DNA of 64,000 nt from Alicyclobacillus hesperidum. GTDB taxonomy: Bacteria; Bacillota; Bacilli; Alicyclobacillales; Alicyclobacillaceae. Position numbers and translations under genes: made by a program. Within the stretch, counting starts at the first letter, position 1. Each line of letters starts with the position of its first letter. The stretch is from positions 16,587 through 80,586 of the forward strand of contig NZ_FNOJ01000011.1 in NCBI RefSeq assembly GCF_900107035.1, given 5' to 3'. This document shows positions 33,725-42,453 of the stretch, in pieces. The notes beneath the pieces were generated by a model, which had not been told where the DNA came from, made no database searches, and saw only the letters and a program-made list of their open reading frames with translations.

Positions 33725-34489
33725 ATGTTTAGCAAACAGAGACATCTGCCAGTGTTGATTGGCGCGATGGCATGCATGATCTCCGCCTCCGCAGTCGTGC
33801 CAATGACACAGGCAAGTGCATGGTTTCATAAACATGCGCATACCGTCAACAGTGAGGCTGCTCCTTCGGGTATTGCTGGCAAGACCATTGTCGTGGACGC
33901 CGGGCATGGGGGCAAAGACTCCGGGGCACGCGGCATAGACGGTCTCCAGGAAAAGGACATTACATTGGCAGTCGCGCAACGTTTGATTGCCTACTTGCAG
34001 CAGGCTGGCGCTATCGTGGTAGCGACCCGGACGACAGATGTCGATCTCGCCACTGACGAGGATCGCGCAAACCGACGTCGTCACCTTGGAGACTTACGAG
34101 GGCGGATGAACGTGGTCCGCAAGCAGAAGATTGACGCATTTGTTTCCATTCACTGCAATGCTGCACCATCTGCGGACTGGCATGGTGCACAGGTGCTCTA
34201 TTTTGCGACAAACGATCACGCTAAAACGCTTGCTAGCCTCATGCAATCCGAATTTCGCGAAGAGTTGTTGCCGACCAAACGCGAGATCGAATCCAATCGC
34301 TCGCTGTATCTGTTGAAGCGCATTGAAGGACCAACGGTACTGGCGGAGATTGGTTTTCTCACAAATCCGCAAGAAGCCATGGCGATGCGTACGGCGTCCT
34401 ACCAAGATAAAGTTGCCTTCGCGATGTACCAGGCACTGGTTCGGTACTTTAGCGATCCATCTGTGGCCAAGGCGGCTGAGAAATTCTGA
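33725..34489 (+). CDS. cwlD: N-acetylmuramoyl-L-alanine amidase CwlD
   Basis: 254 residues from ATG 33725 behind GAAGGGAGTAGG; an upstream extension in frame lacks a binding site and runs through the terminator. The N-terminus has a hydrophobic export signal (about residues 8-30). The Amidase_3 zinc residues are His in VVDAGHGGKDSG, Glu in LQEKDITLAV and His in FVSIHCNAA, with catalytic Glu in LAEIGFLTNPQEA. CwlD makes muramic-delta-lactam in spore cortex together with PdaA, allowing germination lysins to work. Order with salA, gerD and pdaB supports the sporulation assignment. Confidence 0.9.
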   Translation: MFSKQRHLPVLIGAMACMISASAVVPMTQASAWFHKHAHTVNSEAAPSGIAGKTIVVDAGHGGKDSGARGIDGLQEKDITLAVAQRLIAYLQQAGAIVVATRTTDVDLATDEDRANRRRHLGDLRGRMNVVRKQKIDAFVSIHCNAAPSADWHGAQVLYFATNDHAKTLASLMQSEFREELLPTKREIESNRSLYLLKRIEGPTVLAEIGFLTNPQEAMAMRTASYQDKVAFAMYQALVRYFSDPSVAKAAEKF

Positions 34490-34509
34490 GGAGCCAAGGG
34501 GGCGTGGAT

Positions 34510-34986
34510 ATGAGGCGTCGGCGCAGATCAAGGTCTTGGGTGTATTGGCTGATGCTTATGTCTGTGTTCTTCGTAGTCATTCGCGTCATGGGCCCACTCT
34601 CGGCCGACGTCGCGGGACGTCCCCATTCAGCGGTGCGTGATTCGGTCAGCCAAAACGCTGCGCCGGTGCTTGAACTATCTGCGACTGGCTGGACCTGGAA
34701 CGGCAGGCCGGTCTACCGCGTACAGAATCTCTCCAATCGCGTGCTTTCTCATGTAAGTATCACAAGCTGGCAGGGAGATCTTCTGCCGCTATTGGCCATT
34801 TCCCGAGAATCCCCGAAGAGTATGCCGGAACAGCCGCTGGCTCAGCCACCGTATCAAGTTCCTCCTGGTAATTCTGCTTGGTTTGTGGGCGAGGATGAGG
34901 GGCGACCCCGCTATGTCGTTTCGTGGCTCGCGAACGGCGAGGAAGCGTACGAAGTAGTGACCACACGTTTGGTTTCGCCCGCCTGA
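34510..34986 (+). CDS. small membrane-anchored protein of unknown function
   Basis: 158 residues from ATG 34510, six bases behind AAGGGGGC; GTG 34504 is an alternative. A basic start (RRRRRSRS) leads into one membrane segment (WVYWLMLMSVFFVVI), so the rest is probably outside the membrane. The outer part is beta-rich and has WTWNGRPVYRVQNLSNRVLSHVSI. I recognise no family. It occupies the slot of B. subtilis ybaK between cwlD and salA, but I see no resemblance I can vouch for. A role in sporulation is only inferred from the place. Confidence 0.7.
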   Translation: MRRRRRSRSWVYWLMLMSVFFVVIRVMGPLSADVAGRPHSAVRDSVSQNAAPVLELSATGWTWNGRPVYRVQNLSNRVLSHVSITSWQGDLLPLLAISRESPKSMPEQPLAQPPYQVPPGNSAWFVGEDEGRPRYVVSWLANGEEAYEVVTTRLVSPA

Positions 34987-35049
34987 TGATGTACACTAAT
35001 GCTGTTGGAATAGGTAGTGCGCAAACATACTTGGGAGGTTGTCGCACGA

Positions 35050-36150
35050 GTGGTTACACGTGAGCAAATCATAGAAGCGCTCCGGGACGTACAGGATCCC
35101 GAGGTTCATAGAAGCATCGTCGAGTTGGATATGGTACAAGCTGTTGAAATCGTCGGCGGTCGAGTGAGTGTTGAAATCTTGCTGACCATTCGCGGTTGTC
35201 CACTAAGTCATGTCATTGAGGACGAGGTGAAAAAGCGGCTGCTCGCTGTTGCTGGCGTCGAGCAGGTCGAGGTTCGCATCAGCCACATGACGGACGAGCA
35301 ACGCGCTGCCTTTGCCGCAAAAGTTCGCAGTGTCGGCCAAGCCGCTGGTGCCAACGCCGGGCAGGCTGCACTTCCGCCACTTTTGCAGGGGAAAGGCACA
35401 CAATTTCTCGCGATCGCGTCCGGCAAGGGCGGTGTTGGCAAGTCGACGGTTACGGCGAATCTTGCTGTGGCCTTGGCGAGGCGAGGTGTCAGAGTGGCAC
35501 TCATCGACGCCGACATTTACGGTTTCAGCATACCCGTCATCTTTGGCATTCAAGACCAGAAACCGGCCACGATTGAGGATTTGATCATGCCGGTCCAGGT
35601 TGAGGGCGTCAAAGTGATTTCGATGCAGTTCTTCGTTCCAAAGGACACGCCTGTCGTCTGGCGCGGTCCGATGCTTGGGAAAACTCTACGTAGCTTTTTT
35701 GGCCAGGTTCATTGGGGTGACGTGGATCTTGTATTGCTTGATTTGCCACCCGGAACAGGGGACGTAGCGCTTGATATTCACACGCTGTTACCGCAAAGCA
35801 AGCAATTGATTGTCACGACGCCACAGGCTGCGGCTGCAGAGGTCGCAGTTCGAGCAGGTCTGATGGGCGTGCGCACCAATCATGAGGTGATTGGTGTCGT
35901 CGAGAATATGGCGTATTACGTCTGCGATTCGTGTGGAGATCCGGCATACATCTTTGGTCGGGGCGGTGGTGAGCGCGTTGCATCGCAACTGAACACAACC
36001 TTACTAGCCGAAATCCCCATTGCCAATCTCGACGTTCAAACGCCGGGTATTTTCGCGCAGGATTCGTTGCAAGGGCAGGTCTTCGACAAGCTCGCGAGCC
36101 GCGTCGCCGAGGCGATGGGTATTGGCCAAGTACAGCAGTCGCACGCGTAA
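35050..36150 (+). CDS. salA: Mrp/SalA family P-loop ATPase, iron-sulfur carrier
   Basis: 366 residues from GTG 35050; GTG 35017 is an in-frame alternative. An N-terminal MIP18-like (DUF59) domain (REQIIEALRDVQDPEVHRSIVELDMV) precedes the deviant Walker A ASGKGGVGKST and LLDLPPGTGDV. The CDSCG pair near residue 297 is the usual cluster-binding CxxC. Family members carry Fe-S clusters; B. subtilis SalA also affects protease expression. The place after cwlD matches B. subtilis salA. Confidence 0.9.
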   Translation: MVTREQIIEALRDVQDPEVHRSIVELDMVQAVEIVGGRVSVEILLTIRGCPLSHVIEDEVKKRLLAVAGVEQVEVRISHMTDEQRAAFAAKVRSVGQAAGANAGQAALPPLLQGKGTQFLAIASGKGGVGKSTVTANLAVALARRGVRVALIDADIYGFSIPVIFGIQDQKPATIEDLIMPVQVEGVKVISMQFFVPKDTPVVWRGPMLGKTLRSFFGQVHWGDVDLVLLDLPPGTGDVALDIHTLLPQSKQLIVTTPQAAAAEVAVRAGLMGVRTNHEVIGVVENMAYYVCDSCGDPAYIFGRGGGERVASQLNTTLLAEIPIANLDVQTPGIFAQDSLQGQVFDKLASRVAEAMGIGQVQQSHA

Positions 36151-36169
36151 TTCCCCTCCAGCAACATAA

Positions 36170-36215
36170 ACGGCCGTCACGAGGGCACAGGTGCTCTCAG
36201 CGACGGCCGTATTTT
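36170..36215 (+). terminator. bidirectional terminator between salA and gerD
   Basis: ACGGCCGTC (36170-36178) pairs with GACGGCCGT (36202-36210), with a smaller GAGGGCAC/GTGCTCTC stem inside. ATTTTGT follows on the + strand; the opposite side reads TTTATG. It lies between convergent genes. Confidence 0.8.
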
Positions 36216-36226
36216 GTATCGAATCG

Positions 36227-36889
36227 TCAACTGCCGGATGATTCGCCCTGACTATTTTCCGATCCCGATTTACCTTGTTCACCACCGCCTTCGCCTCCAG
36301 CCGTTGCTTGTCCCGCTTGCATGGCCTTTTGCACGGCTTGTTGAACCGTTTCCTGAAACTGGACTTGAAAGGTCGGCGAAGTCATCGTTTGTAAAATAAC
36401 TTTTTGCAAGTCGGAACGAAATTGGGGCCCTTGCATCATCGTCTGCAGGTTTTTCGTAAAATCATCCGATTGTAGAAGTACCAGCATATCCTGCTGAAAG
36501 CTGGGATCCTTCATCAGGTTTTGCACGGTGGACTTCAGTTCCGGTTGCGCAGCCTTTGCAAGTGCTGCCGCAAAAGCAGGATCCTTTGCGGCCTCGGTCA
36601 AGAATGTCTGGCTTTGTTGCGACTGGATAAACTGCGTCAATGCTTGCTTCACGTCGTCTGGAGAAGCAATCAATTGATTTTTAAACTCGGGATTCTTCAA
36701 TGTATCGAGAAGTGCTTGCTGGCCTTCTTTGGAATTCAGTATATCGACGACCATTTGTTTGGTTTGGCTATAGTTGCCGCCGCCATCGGTCGCACCGGTG
36801 ACGTCAGCGCCCGCATTGGTCATACCGCATCCAGTGACAATTAGGGCGCATAGCCCGATTCCGGCCAAGCGCACAGCTTTTCCGCTCAC
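36227..36889 (-). CDS. gerD: spore germination lipoprotein GerD
   Basis: 220 residues from GTG at 36889 behind GGGGAGGGG. The N-terminus has a lipoprotein signal with lipobox V-T-G-C (Cys21). The central region repeats short helices of the type QMVVDILNSKEGQQALLDTL, NPEFKNQL, KDPAFAAAL, KDPSFQQDML, as in GerD, which organises nutrient germinant receptors in the spore inner membrane. The Gly/Ser/Glu-rich tail (GGEGGGEQGKSGSENS) is low complexity. Next to salA and pdaB as in B. subtilis, but here on the other strand. Confidence 0.82.
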   Translation of the reverse strand: MSGKAVRLAGIGLCALIVTGCGMTNAGADVTGATDGGGNYSQTKQMVVDILNSKEGQQALLDTLKNPEFKNQLIASPDDVKQALTQFIQSQQSQTFLTEAAKDPAFAAALAKAAQPELKSTVQNLMKDPSFQQDMLVLLQSDDFTKNLQTMMQGPQFRSDLQKVILQTMTSPTFQVQFQETVQQAVQKAMQAGQATAGGEGGGEQGKSGSENSQGESSGS

Positions 36890-36973
36890 GGCAGCCCCTC
36901 CCCGCGACAGGTTTGTACAGTCAGTATGTGACTTGCACCGCCGGGCTATCCCATGATTTCGACTTCTGTCTGC

Positions 36974-37708
36974 TCAGCGGACGTTCGAGGAGACGTTTGC
37001 CCCTGCTAACAATTCTGAAACCGTTACAAACTGGTACCCTTGGTTACGCAGTTGAGTGATAATTTGAGGAAGTGCCTCGACAATTTGCTTCGATGAATCA
37101 CTCGCATGCATTAGAATGATGTCACCTGGAACGGCGCGCTTCGTCACACGGCTGACAATGTTTTGCACACCAGGATTCTTCCAGTCGAGTGAGTCGGTAT
37201 TCCATTGGATGACCGTGTAGCCCATGTTGTTCAGGCAACGCAAGACGCGCGGATTGAAATCGCCGTTCGGAGTGCGAATGAGCTTCGTCTTGACGCCAGT
37301 CACTTGATAGATGGATTTTTCGGACAAGGCAACTTGTTCGCGAATCCAGCTGTCGGGGTAATTCGAGAAATCTTTGTGCAGGTTTCCGTGGTTGCCAATT
37401 TCATACCCCATGTCTTTGATTTTCTTCGCTATTTCCGGATGATGCAGGGTCCACGGCCCGCTCAAAAAGAATGTCGCCTTTTTCACGTTCTGTTGTTTAA
37501 GAACGTTCAGAACCGGTTCTGGCACTTTGTTTCCCCATGAAATATCAAACGTCAAAGCGACAACCTTTTCTTTCGTATCCACCTTATAGATGGCCTTTGG
37601 CTGGTTGGCCTGCGTACTTGCCGCGAAAACCTGGGGACCAATACCGCACCCAAACGCGACAAGACACGCTGCTAGTGCGCTCATGAGCCAGCGCCGAATC
37701 GATTTCAT
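36974..37708 (-). CDS. pdaB: sporulation polysaccharide deacetylase PdaB
   Basis: 244 residues from ATG at 37708, behind TTAAAGGAGGTT; the frame opens further upstream without a binding site. A signal peptide covers about residues 1-33. NodB-domain motifs: VALTFDISWGNK (the PdaB form of TFDDG), GNHGNLHKDF, RTPNGDFNPRVL, ILMHASDSS. PdaB is needed to keep spores intact late in sporulation; its sugar substrate is not settled. KbaA, which separates gerD and pdaB in B. subtilis, is absent. Confidence 0.88.
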   Translation of the reverse strand: MKSIRRWLMSALAACLVAFGCGIGPQVFAASTQANQPKAIYKVDTKEKVVALTFDISWGNKVPEPVLNVLKQQNVKKATFFLSGPWTLHHPEIAKKIKDMGYEIGNHGNLHKDFSNYPDSWIREQVALSEKSIYQVTGVKTKLIRTPNGDFNPRVLRCLNNMGYTVIQWNTDSLDWKNPGVQNIVSRVTKRAVPGDIILMHASDSSKQIVEALPQIITQLRNQGYQFVTVSELLAGANVSSNVR

Positions 37709-37929
37709 ATGCGGTTCAACCTCCTTTAATTCTCTGGGAAGTGTTTGCACTCGTCGCGGCGGATATACCGCATCGCGCGTGCCGAGGGCCGGATGGCAAC
37801 TGGTATAGCATGACCTGTGCGAACAGATTGATGTGTTACGCGAGGACTGCATTTTCTGGGCGACTTTTGTGACCACTTCACGCGTAAGCCCATAGCTTAC
37901 ATCAGTACACGATGCTGGGGGGGCTACCA

Positions 37930-38622
37930 ATGCTCATGCTTGCGCTCGGAGATTCCATTACATATGGATACGGCGCCACGACGCCCGAGCACAGTTTTGC
38001 GAAACTCCTGCAGAAACAGTTTGCCAAAAACGTTCGCGCAACCTTGCACGTGCAAGCGAAACCAGGTTGGACATCACGTCAGTTAAACCGTTCCTTGCGC
38101 GAGTTGCCCGCATGTATATTTGACGAGGCCGAGATCGTCACGTTGATGATTGGTGGAAATGACTTGTTAAAGGCAGCTCCATTCTTGTTGACTGGCAGTG
38201 CGGACAGAATTGCACAGGTTTGTGAGCGATCGCGAGAGGAGATCGAGGAAATTGTCGAGTGTGCGAACCGCTCGTACAATACATTTGCACTCGCGACGTT
38301 GTATAATCCGTTTCCAAACTTCGGTTTAGCTGAACAAATCACGAATCAATACAATGACATGCTGCGCGCAGTCGCAGCGCGCAATGGCCTGGTGCTGGTC
38401 GAGTCGCAAAAGTCGTTCCGTGGTCGCGAACACGACTACGTCGAAAATTACCGAAACGGACTATTCCGCGACATTCGCCTTTTCCGCAATCCGATTCATC
38501 CAACCGATGCAGGCCATCACGCGTTGTATCAGGCTTTTTACCGGGCTCTGCAGCGCGCGCGAGCACGCGAGCGCGCCAAGGCCCAGCGCCGGCGCCTCAA
38601 TCGGCAAACGCGTCGCGCTTAA
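37930..38622 (+). CDS. GDSL/SGNH family hydrolase
   Basis: 230 residues from ATG 37930 behind CTGGGGGGG. Block I is ALGDSITYG with the catalytic Ser, block III is TLMIGGNDLL, and block V HPTDAGHHALYQAF supplies the Asp and His. No signal peptide is seen, so it is probably cytoplasmic. The last 25 residues are very basic (RARARERAKAQRRRLNRQTRR), which could bind nucleic acid or the membrane surface. The substrate, an ester, cannot be told. Confidence 0.85.
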   Translation: MLMLALGDSITYGYGATTPEHSFAKLLQKQFAKNVRATLHVQAKPGWTSRQLNRSLRELPACIFDEAEIVTLMIGGNDLLKAAPFLLTGSADRIAQVCERSREEIEEIVECANRSYNTFALATLYNPFPNFGLAEQITNQYNDMLRAVAARNGLVLVESQKSFRGREHDYVENYRNGLFRDIRLFRNPIHPTDAGHHALYQAFYRALQRARARERAKAQRRRLNRQTRRA

Positions 38623-38641
38623 CACACAACGAGGGATGGAC

Positions 38642-38670
38642 TTGACTCGTTCCTGCTTGTAGGAAACAAT
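38642..38670 (+). promoter_or_regulatory. candidate promoter of cdaA-cdaR-glmM
   Basis: TTGACT (38642-38647), 17-base spacer, AACAAT (38665-38670), 35 bases before the cdaA start. The -35 is strong, the -10 is weak. Confidence 0.5.
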
Positions 38671-38705
38671 GGGTAGGAGAATCCCCGATCGTTGGGTGGA
38701 TGGTT

Positions 38706-39527
38706 ATGGACGCATGGCTCTCGGCAATCCGCGGTTTCGGGTTTAAAGACGTGATCGATATCGTCTTTGTCGCCTTTATGATCTATTATCTCCTGTTGCT
38801 CATCCGCGGTACGCGAGCGGTGCAACTGCTCAAAGGCGTGATCATTGTCATCATGGTGACGATGATCAGCAGTCTTCTCAATCTCTCTGCATCCAATTGG
38901 TTGCTGAACAAAATCATCGAAATCGGCCTGTTTGCGATCCCGGTCGTATTTCAGCCTGAACTTCGTCGCGCGCTCGAACAACTCGGGCGCGGCGGCCTGT
39001 GGAATATCAACCTGTTGCAGCAGGAAAACGACCACATGGCGCATACAGTCAACGAGATTGTCAAAGCGGCGCAGGTTCTGGCCAAGACGAGGACGGGAGC
39101 GCTCATCGTGATCGAGCGGCAGACGGGTTTGAACGAATATATTGAGACGGGCACGACGCTGGAAGCGCGTGTGAGTTCTGAACTTTTTATCAACCTGTTT
39201 ATTCCGAACACACCGCTGCACGATGGCGCAGTCATCGTGCGCGGCATGCAGATTGTCGCGGCGGGATGCTTTTTGCCATTGACGGAGAATCGCTCTTTGG
39301 ACAAGCAACTCGGTACGCGCCACCGAGCAGGTATTGGGATTACCGAGCAATCGGATGGCGTTGCCGTGATTGTGTCGGAGGAGACGGGAGGCGTTTCGGT
39401 CGGTGTCGACGGTGTCCTGCATAGCCATCTTGACGAAGGTGCGCTGAAGGAGTTGTTAACAGAACTACTCGTACCTCGCCGCAACGGTGCGCTTTCGTTT
39501 TGGAGCAGAAAGGCGGAGTCGCGATGA
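38706..39527 (+). CDS. cdaA: diadenylate cyclase CdaA
   Basis: 273 residues from ATG 38706; ATG 38700 is an in-frame alternative. Three membrane segments fill the first 80 residues. The DAC domain has TPLHDGAVIV (DGA motif) and GTRHRAGIGITEQ (RHR motif). It makes c-di-AMP from two ATP; c-di-AMP controls potassium and osmolyte transport and cell-wall homeostasis. The stop overlaps cdaR, matching the conserved cdaA-cdaR-glmM unit. Confidence 0.95.
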   Translation: MDAWLSAIRGFGFKDVIDIVFVAFMIYYLLLLIRGTRAVQLLKGVIIVIMVTMISSLLNLSASNWLLNKIIEIGLFAIPVVFQPELRRALEQLGRGGLWNINLLQQENDHMAHTVNEIVKAAQVLAKTRTGALIVIERQTGLNEYIETGTTLEARVSSELFINLFIPNTPLHDGAVIVRGMQIVAAGCFLPLTENRSLDKQLGTRHRAGIGITEQSDGVAVIVSEETGGVSVGVDGVLHSHLDEGALKELLTELLVPRRNGALSFWSRKAESR

Positions 39528-40726
39528 TGGATCGGTTTTTGCGCAATACCACCGCGCTTCGCATTCTCGCGCTCGTGCTTGCATGTATATTATGGCTGGC
39601 GGTGCACGCGCCGCAAGGCGGATCGAATCAGGACAAAGGCGGCGTTACGCAAACATATCCGCTCTCGGTGCATATCGAAACCAGCAACGATATGGTTGTT
39701 ACCTCACCAGAACCCTCGGCGACAGTGCGGGTGACGACGAGCTTGTTGCGTGTGCCCTCACTGCCAGCGGATATGCTTAAAGCTCAATTGGTGGCAAACG
39801 CACAAGGCCTTGGTCCTGGCACGGAAACGCTGCATGTTGCCGCGATTAACATGCCAAGTGGCATCCGCTCATATAGCATTTCGCCAGCGACTATCACGGT
39901 CGTCCTCGAGCAGAAGGAAACCGTGCAACGCTCTGTTTCGCTTCAGGTGATTGGTACGCCGCAGGTTGGGTATACACTGGGCCAGTTCAACCCTGGAGCC
40001 ATTGCGGCGAACATCAGTGGAGCGGCGTCGGCCGTACGCTCGGTCAAACATATTGTTGGCACCGTCGATATCACGGGCCTCAGTCAAACTACAACGAAAG
40101 TCGTGCAGTTGGAACCTGTCGATGCGTCTGGCCGGGTGGTGCAGTCCGTGAGCGTGAGTCCGGCATCGATTTCGGTGACTGTGCCTATTGCAGCATCGAC
40201 GGAAGCCGTCAACCTCACGCCCGTCATTACGGGCACACCTGCGCCTGGGTATGCAGTTGCAGGGGTAACGCTTGCAACGACTCAGGTGACGGAAGTCGGG
40301 CTTTCAGCAGCTCAACTTCCCAAGGCGGGGCTCGACGTACCGGTCGACGTGAACAATCTCTCACATGATGTTTCCATATCTGTACCTGTTCCGCTCAAAC
40401 AGGGCATGACGAGCGTTTCACCGCCGACAGTGACGGCGGTTGTGCAAATTGAGCCGTCCGCCACGCTTACCTTACAGAAGCTTCCGATTCAAGTGCAGGG
40501 AGGGAACCAGGCGTCGCTCACAGGGGTAAATTCTGTCGATGTCGTACTCAGCGGCCCGGAGAGTGTGTTGCGTGCCATCTCGCAAAATCCGTCGCAAGTA
40601 TATGCCTATGTCGACGCAAGTAAGGCGAAAAGCGGAACAGCTTCGTTGCCCATCCAAGTCCATGTACCAGCCTATGTCGACGTTGTGAACTTGTCGGTGC
40701 GCTCTGCACAGGTTGCCATACAGTGA
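39524..40726 (+). CDS. cdaR: CdaA regulatory protein CdaR (YbbR domains)
   Basis: 400 residues from ATG 39524 (ATG 39527 also possible), overlapping cdaA by four bases. One N-terminal membrane segment (ILALVLACILWLAV) anchors an outer part made of successive YbbR repeats, each ending in patterns such as SPATITVVLE, SPASISVTVP, SPPTVTAVVQI. CdaR binds CdaA in the membrane and modulates c-di-AMP synthesis. About four repeats, as usual. Confidence 0.92.
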   Translation: MMDRFLRNTTALRILALVLACILWLAVHAPQGGSNQDKGGVTQTYPLSVHIETSNDMVVTSPEPSATVRVTTSLLRVPSLPADMLKAQLVANAQGLGPGTETLHVAAINMPSGIRSYSISPATITVVLEQKETVQRSVSLQVIGTPQVGYTLGQFNPGAIAANISGAASAVRSVKHIVGTVDITGLSQTTTKVVQLEPVDASGRVVQSVSVSPASISVTVPIAASTEAVNLTPVITGTPAPGYAVAGVTLATTQVTEVGLSAAQLPKAGLDVPVDVNNLSHDVSISVPVPLKQGMTSVSPPTVTAVVQIEPSATLTLQKLPIQVQGGNQASLTGVNSVDVVLSGPESVLRAISQNPSQVYAYVDASKAKSGTASLPIQVHVPAYVDVVNLSVRSAQVAIQ

Positions 40727-40730
40727 GTCT

Positions 40731-40758
40731 TTGCACTTCAAACGTTCTGTGGCACAAT
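40731..40758 (+). promoter_or_regulatory. possible internal promoter of glmM
   Basis: TTGCAC (40731-40736), 16-base spacer, CACAAT (40753-40758), in the 63-base gap after cdaR. It is a weak match and may be chance, as glmM is probably also read from the cdaA promoter. Confidence 0.3.
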
Positions 40759-40789
40759 GTTGAGGTCATAAGAGAGGAGCGTATGGTCG

Positions 40790-42130
40790 TTGGGACGTTT
40801 GTTTGGTACGGACGGTGTCCGAGGTGTAGCAAACAGCGAGTTGACGCCAGAGTTGGCGTTTCGCCTCGGCCGCGCGGGCGCGTATGTATTGACCAGTCGT
40901 CGGCCTGGGGCGCGCATCGTCGTCGGCAAGGATACGCGGATTTCGGGCGATATGCTCGAAACAGCCCTGGTCAGCGGCATTCTGTCCATGGGCGTCGATG
41001 CGTTGCGTCTAGGGGTCATCAGTACGCCAGGCGTGGCTTACTTAACCAAGCACCTGCGGGCGGATGCGGGTGTGATGATTTCAGCTTCACACAACCCAGT
41101 TGCGGACAACGGTATTAAGTTTTTCGGCGGCGATGGATTTAAGCTGCTGGACGAGACGGAAGACCGGATCGAACAATTGCTTGAGGACGGCGCACGGGAT
41201 CTGCCCCGACCGACGGGTGACAAGATTGGCCGCATGTACGATGAACCTGCTGTGGAGACATATATTCGCTTTCTGCTCAGCACAGTTCAGGTGCGCTTCG
41301 ACGGTTTGCACATCGTCCTCGACTGCGCCAACGGAGCAGCATCGGCCATCGCGCCGGAGGTCTTTCGCAGGCTGGGGGCGAACGTCACGGTCATCCACGC
41401 TATGCCTGACGGAGTCAATATCAACGTCGGCTGCGGTTCGACGCATCCGTATATCGTCCAACGCGCTGTCTTAGCACATGGCGCGGATGTTGGTCTCTCG
41501 TTTGATGGAGATGCCGACCGACTCATTGCAGTAGATGCAAGTGGCGAAGTCATTGACGGTGACTTTATTATGGCTATCTGTGCCCGTGCGATGAAGGCAA
41601 AGGGCCTGCTCCAGGGGAACAAGCTCGTCGCAACCGTCATGAGCAATTTGGGTTTTGTCAAGGCGATGGAGGCCGAGGGCATCGACGTATTGCGAACTGC
41701 CGTGGGAGATCGCTACGTCATGGAACGCATGCGCGAAGACAATGCCGTGCTTGGCGGCGAGCAAAGCGGGCATATCATCTTCCTTAATCACACGACGACG
41801 GGCGACGGCATTTTGACGGCAGTGCAATTGGTGCAAGTGATGGTCGAGGCTCAGCAGCCGCTGTCGCAATTGCGGCAGGTCATGAAGCGCTATCCGCAGT
41901 TGTTGGAGAACGTTCAGGTTCGAGACAAGCGGGCTTGGCGCGAGAATGAGAAAATCCAAAGTGCTTTGCGGGCAGCCGAAGAGGCACTCGGCGAGAGCGG
42001 GCGCGTGTTGGTGCGCGAATCCGGAACGGAACAACTTGTACGTGTCATGGTCGAAGGCCCAGATGACAAGCTGCTGCGTAAAGTCTGTGGCGAGATCGTC
42101 AAAGTAGTCGAGGCGGAGTTGGGGGTTTAA
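40790..42130 (+). CDS. glmM: phosphoglucosamine mutase
   Basis: 446 residues from TTG 40790 (MGRLFGTDGVRGVAN) behind AGAGAGGAGC. The phosphoserine loop is MISASHNPVADNGIKFFGGDG; the Mg loop is SFDGDADRLIAVD; sugar binding GGEQSGHIIF; phosphate loop VRESGTEQLVRVMVE. It converts glucosamine-6-P to glucosamine-1-P for UDP-GlcNAc. GlmM can also bind and inhibit CdaA, fitting the gene order. Confidence 0.96.
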   Translation: MGRLFGTDGVRGVANSELTPELAFRLGRAGAYVLTSRRPGARIVVGKDTRISGDMLETALVSGILSMGVDALRLGVISTPGVAYLTKHLRADAGVMISASHNPVADNGIKFFGGDGFKLLDETEDRIEQLLEDGARDLPRPTGDKIGRMYDEPAVETYIRFLLSTVQVRFDGLHIVLDCANGAASAIAPEVFRRLGANVTVIHAMPDGVNINVGCGSTHPYIVQRAVLAHGADVGLSFDGDADRLIAVDASGEVIDGDFIMAICARAMKAKGLLQGNKLVATVMSNLGFVKAMEAEGIDVLRTAVGDRYVMERMREDNAVLGGEQSGHIIFLNHTTTGDGILTAVQLVQVMVEAQQPLSQLRQVMKRYPQLLENVQVRDKRAWRENEKIQSALRAAEEALGESGRVLVRESGTEQLVRVMVEGPDDKLLRKVCGEIVKVVEAELGV

Positions 42131-42281
42131 GCCATGGGCTGGGGCTTGTCATGGGCCCCGCCGCTTATCCTTCATATCCGTGAAAGGGGGAATGTGGGGC
42201 GAACTAAGTAGCACATCCGAGATAGGCGAGTAAAATGTCGCATGCACCTGTGAATCTTTGCACGCAGGGGCATCGTCCAAC

Positions 42282-42425
42282 AGCGCCTGGACTGCAGCTG
42301 CAAATGCGGTGCAGTTGACGCGGAGGAGGTTGGCGAAGCATTCGGCGGGTGCCTCCCGGCGTTTTCCGATCACGCCGCAAGCAAAGCCTGAAAACCATCG
42401 GGCGACCGGTGCGACAAGGGTGAGC
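42282..42425 (+). ncRNA. glmS ribozyme-riboswitch
   Basis: The 323-base gap before glmS contains the conserved parts of the glmS self-cleaving ribozyme in order: AGCGCC at 42282-42287 (cleavage expected between A42282 and G42283), CTGCAG-type P2 strand, GTTGACG, GGAGGAGG, then TTCGGCGGGTGCCTCCCGG, and a 3' pseudoknot region ending ACAAGGGTGAGC. Glucosamine-6-phosphate acts as cofactor for cleavage, which destabilises the mRNA and gives feedback on glmS. The 3' boundary is approximate. Upstream, 42131-42281, I see only a small GGGGC/GCCCC hairpin and no clear promoter. Confidence 0.93.
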
Positions 42426-42453
42426 AGATCGGCTAAGGAGGATATGACTATTC

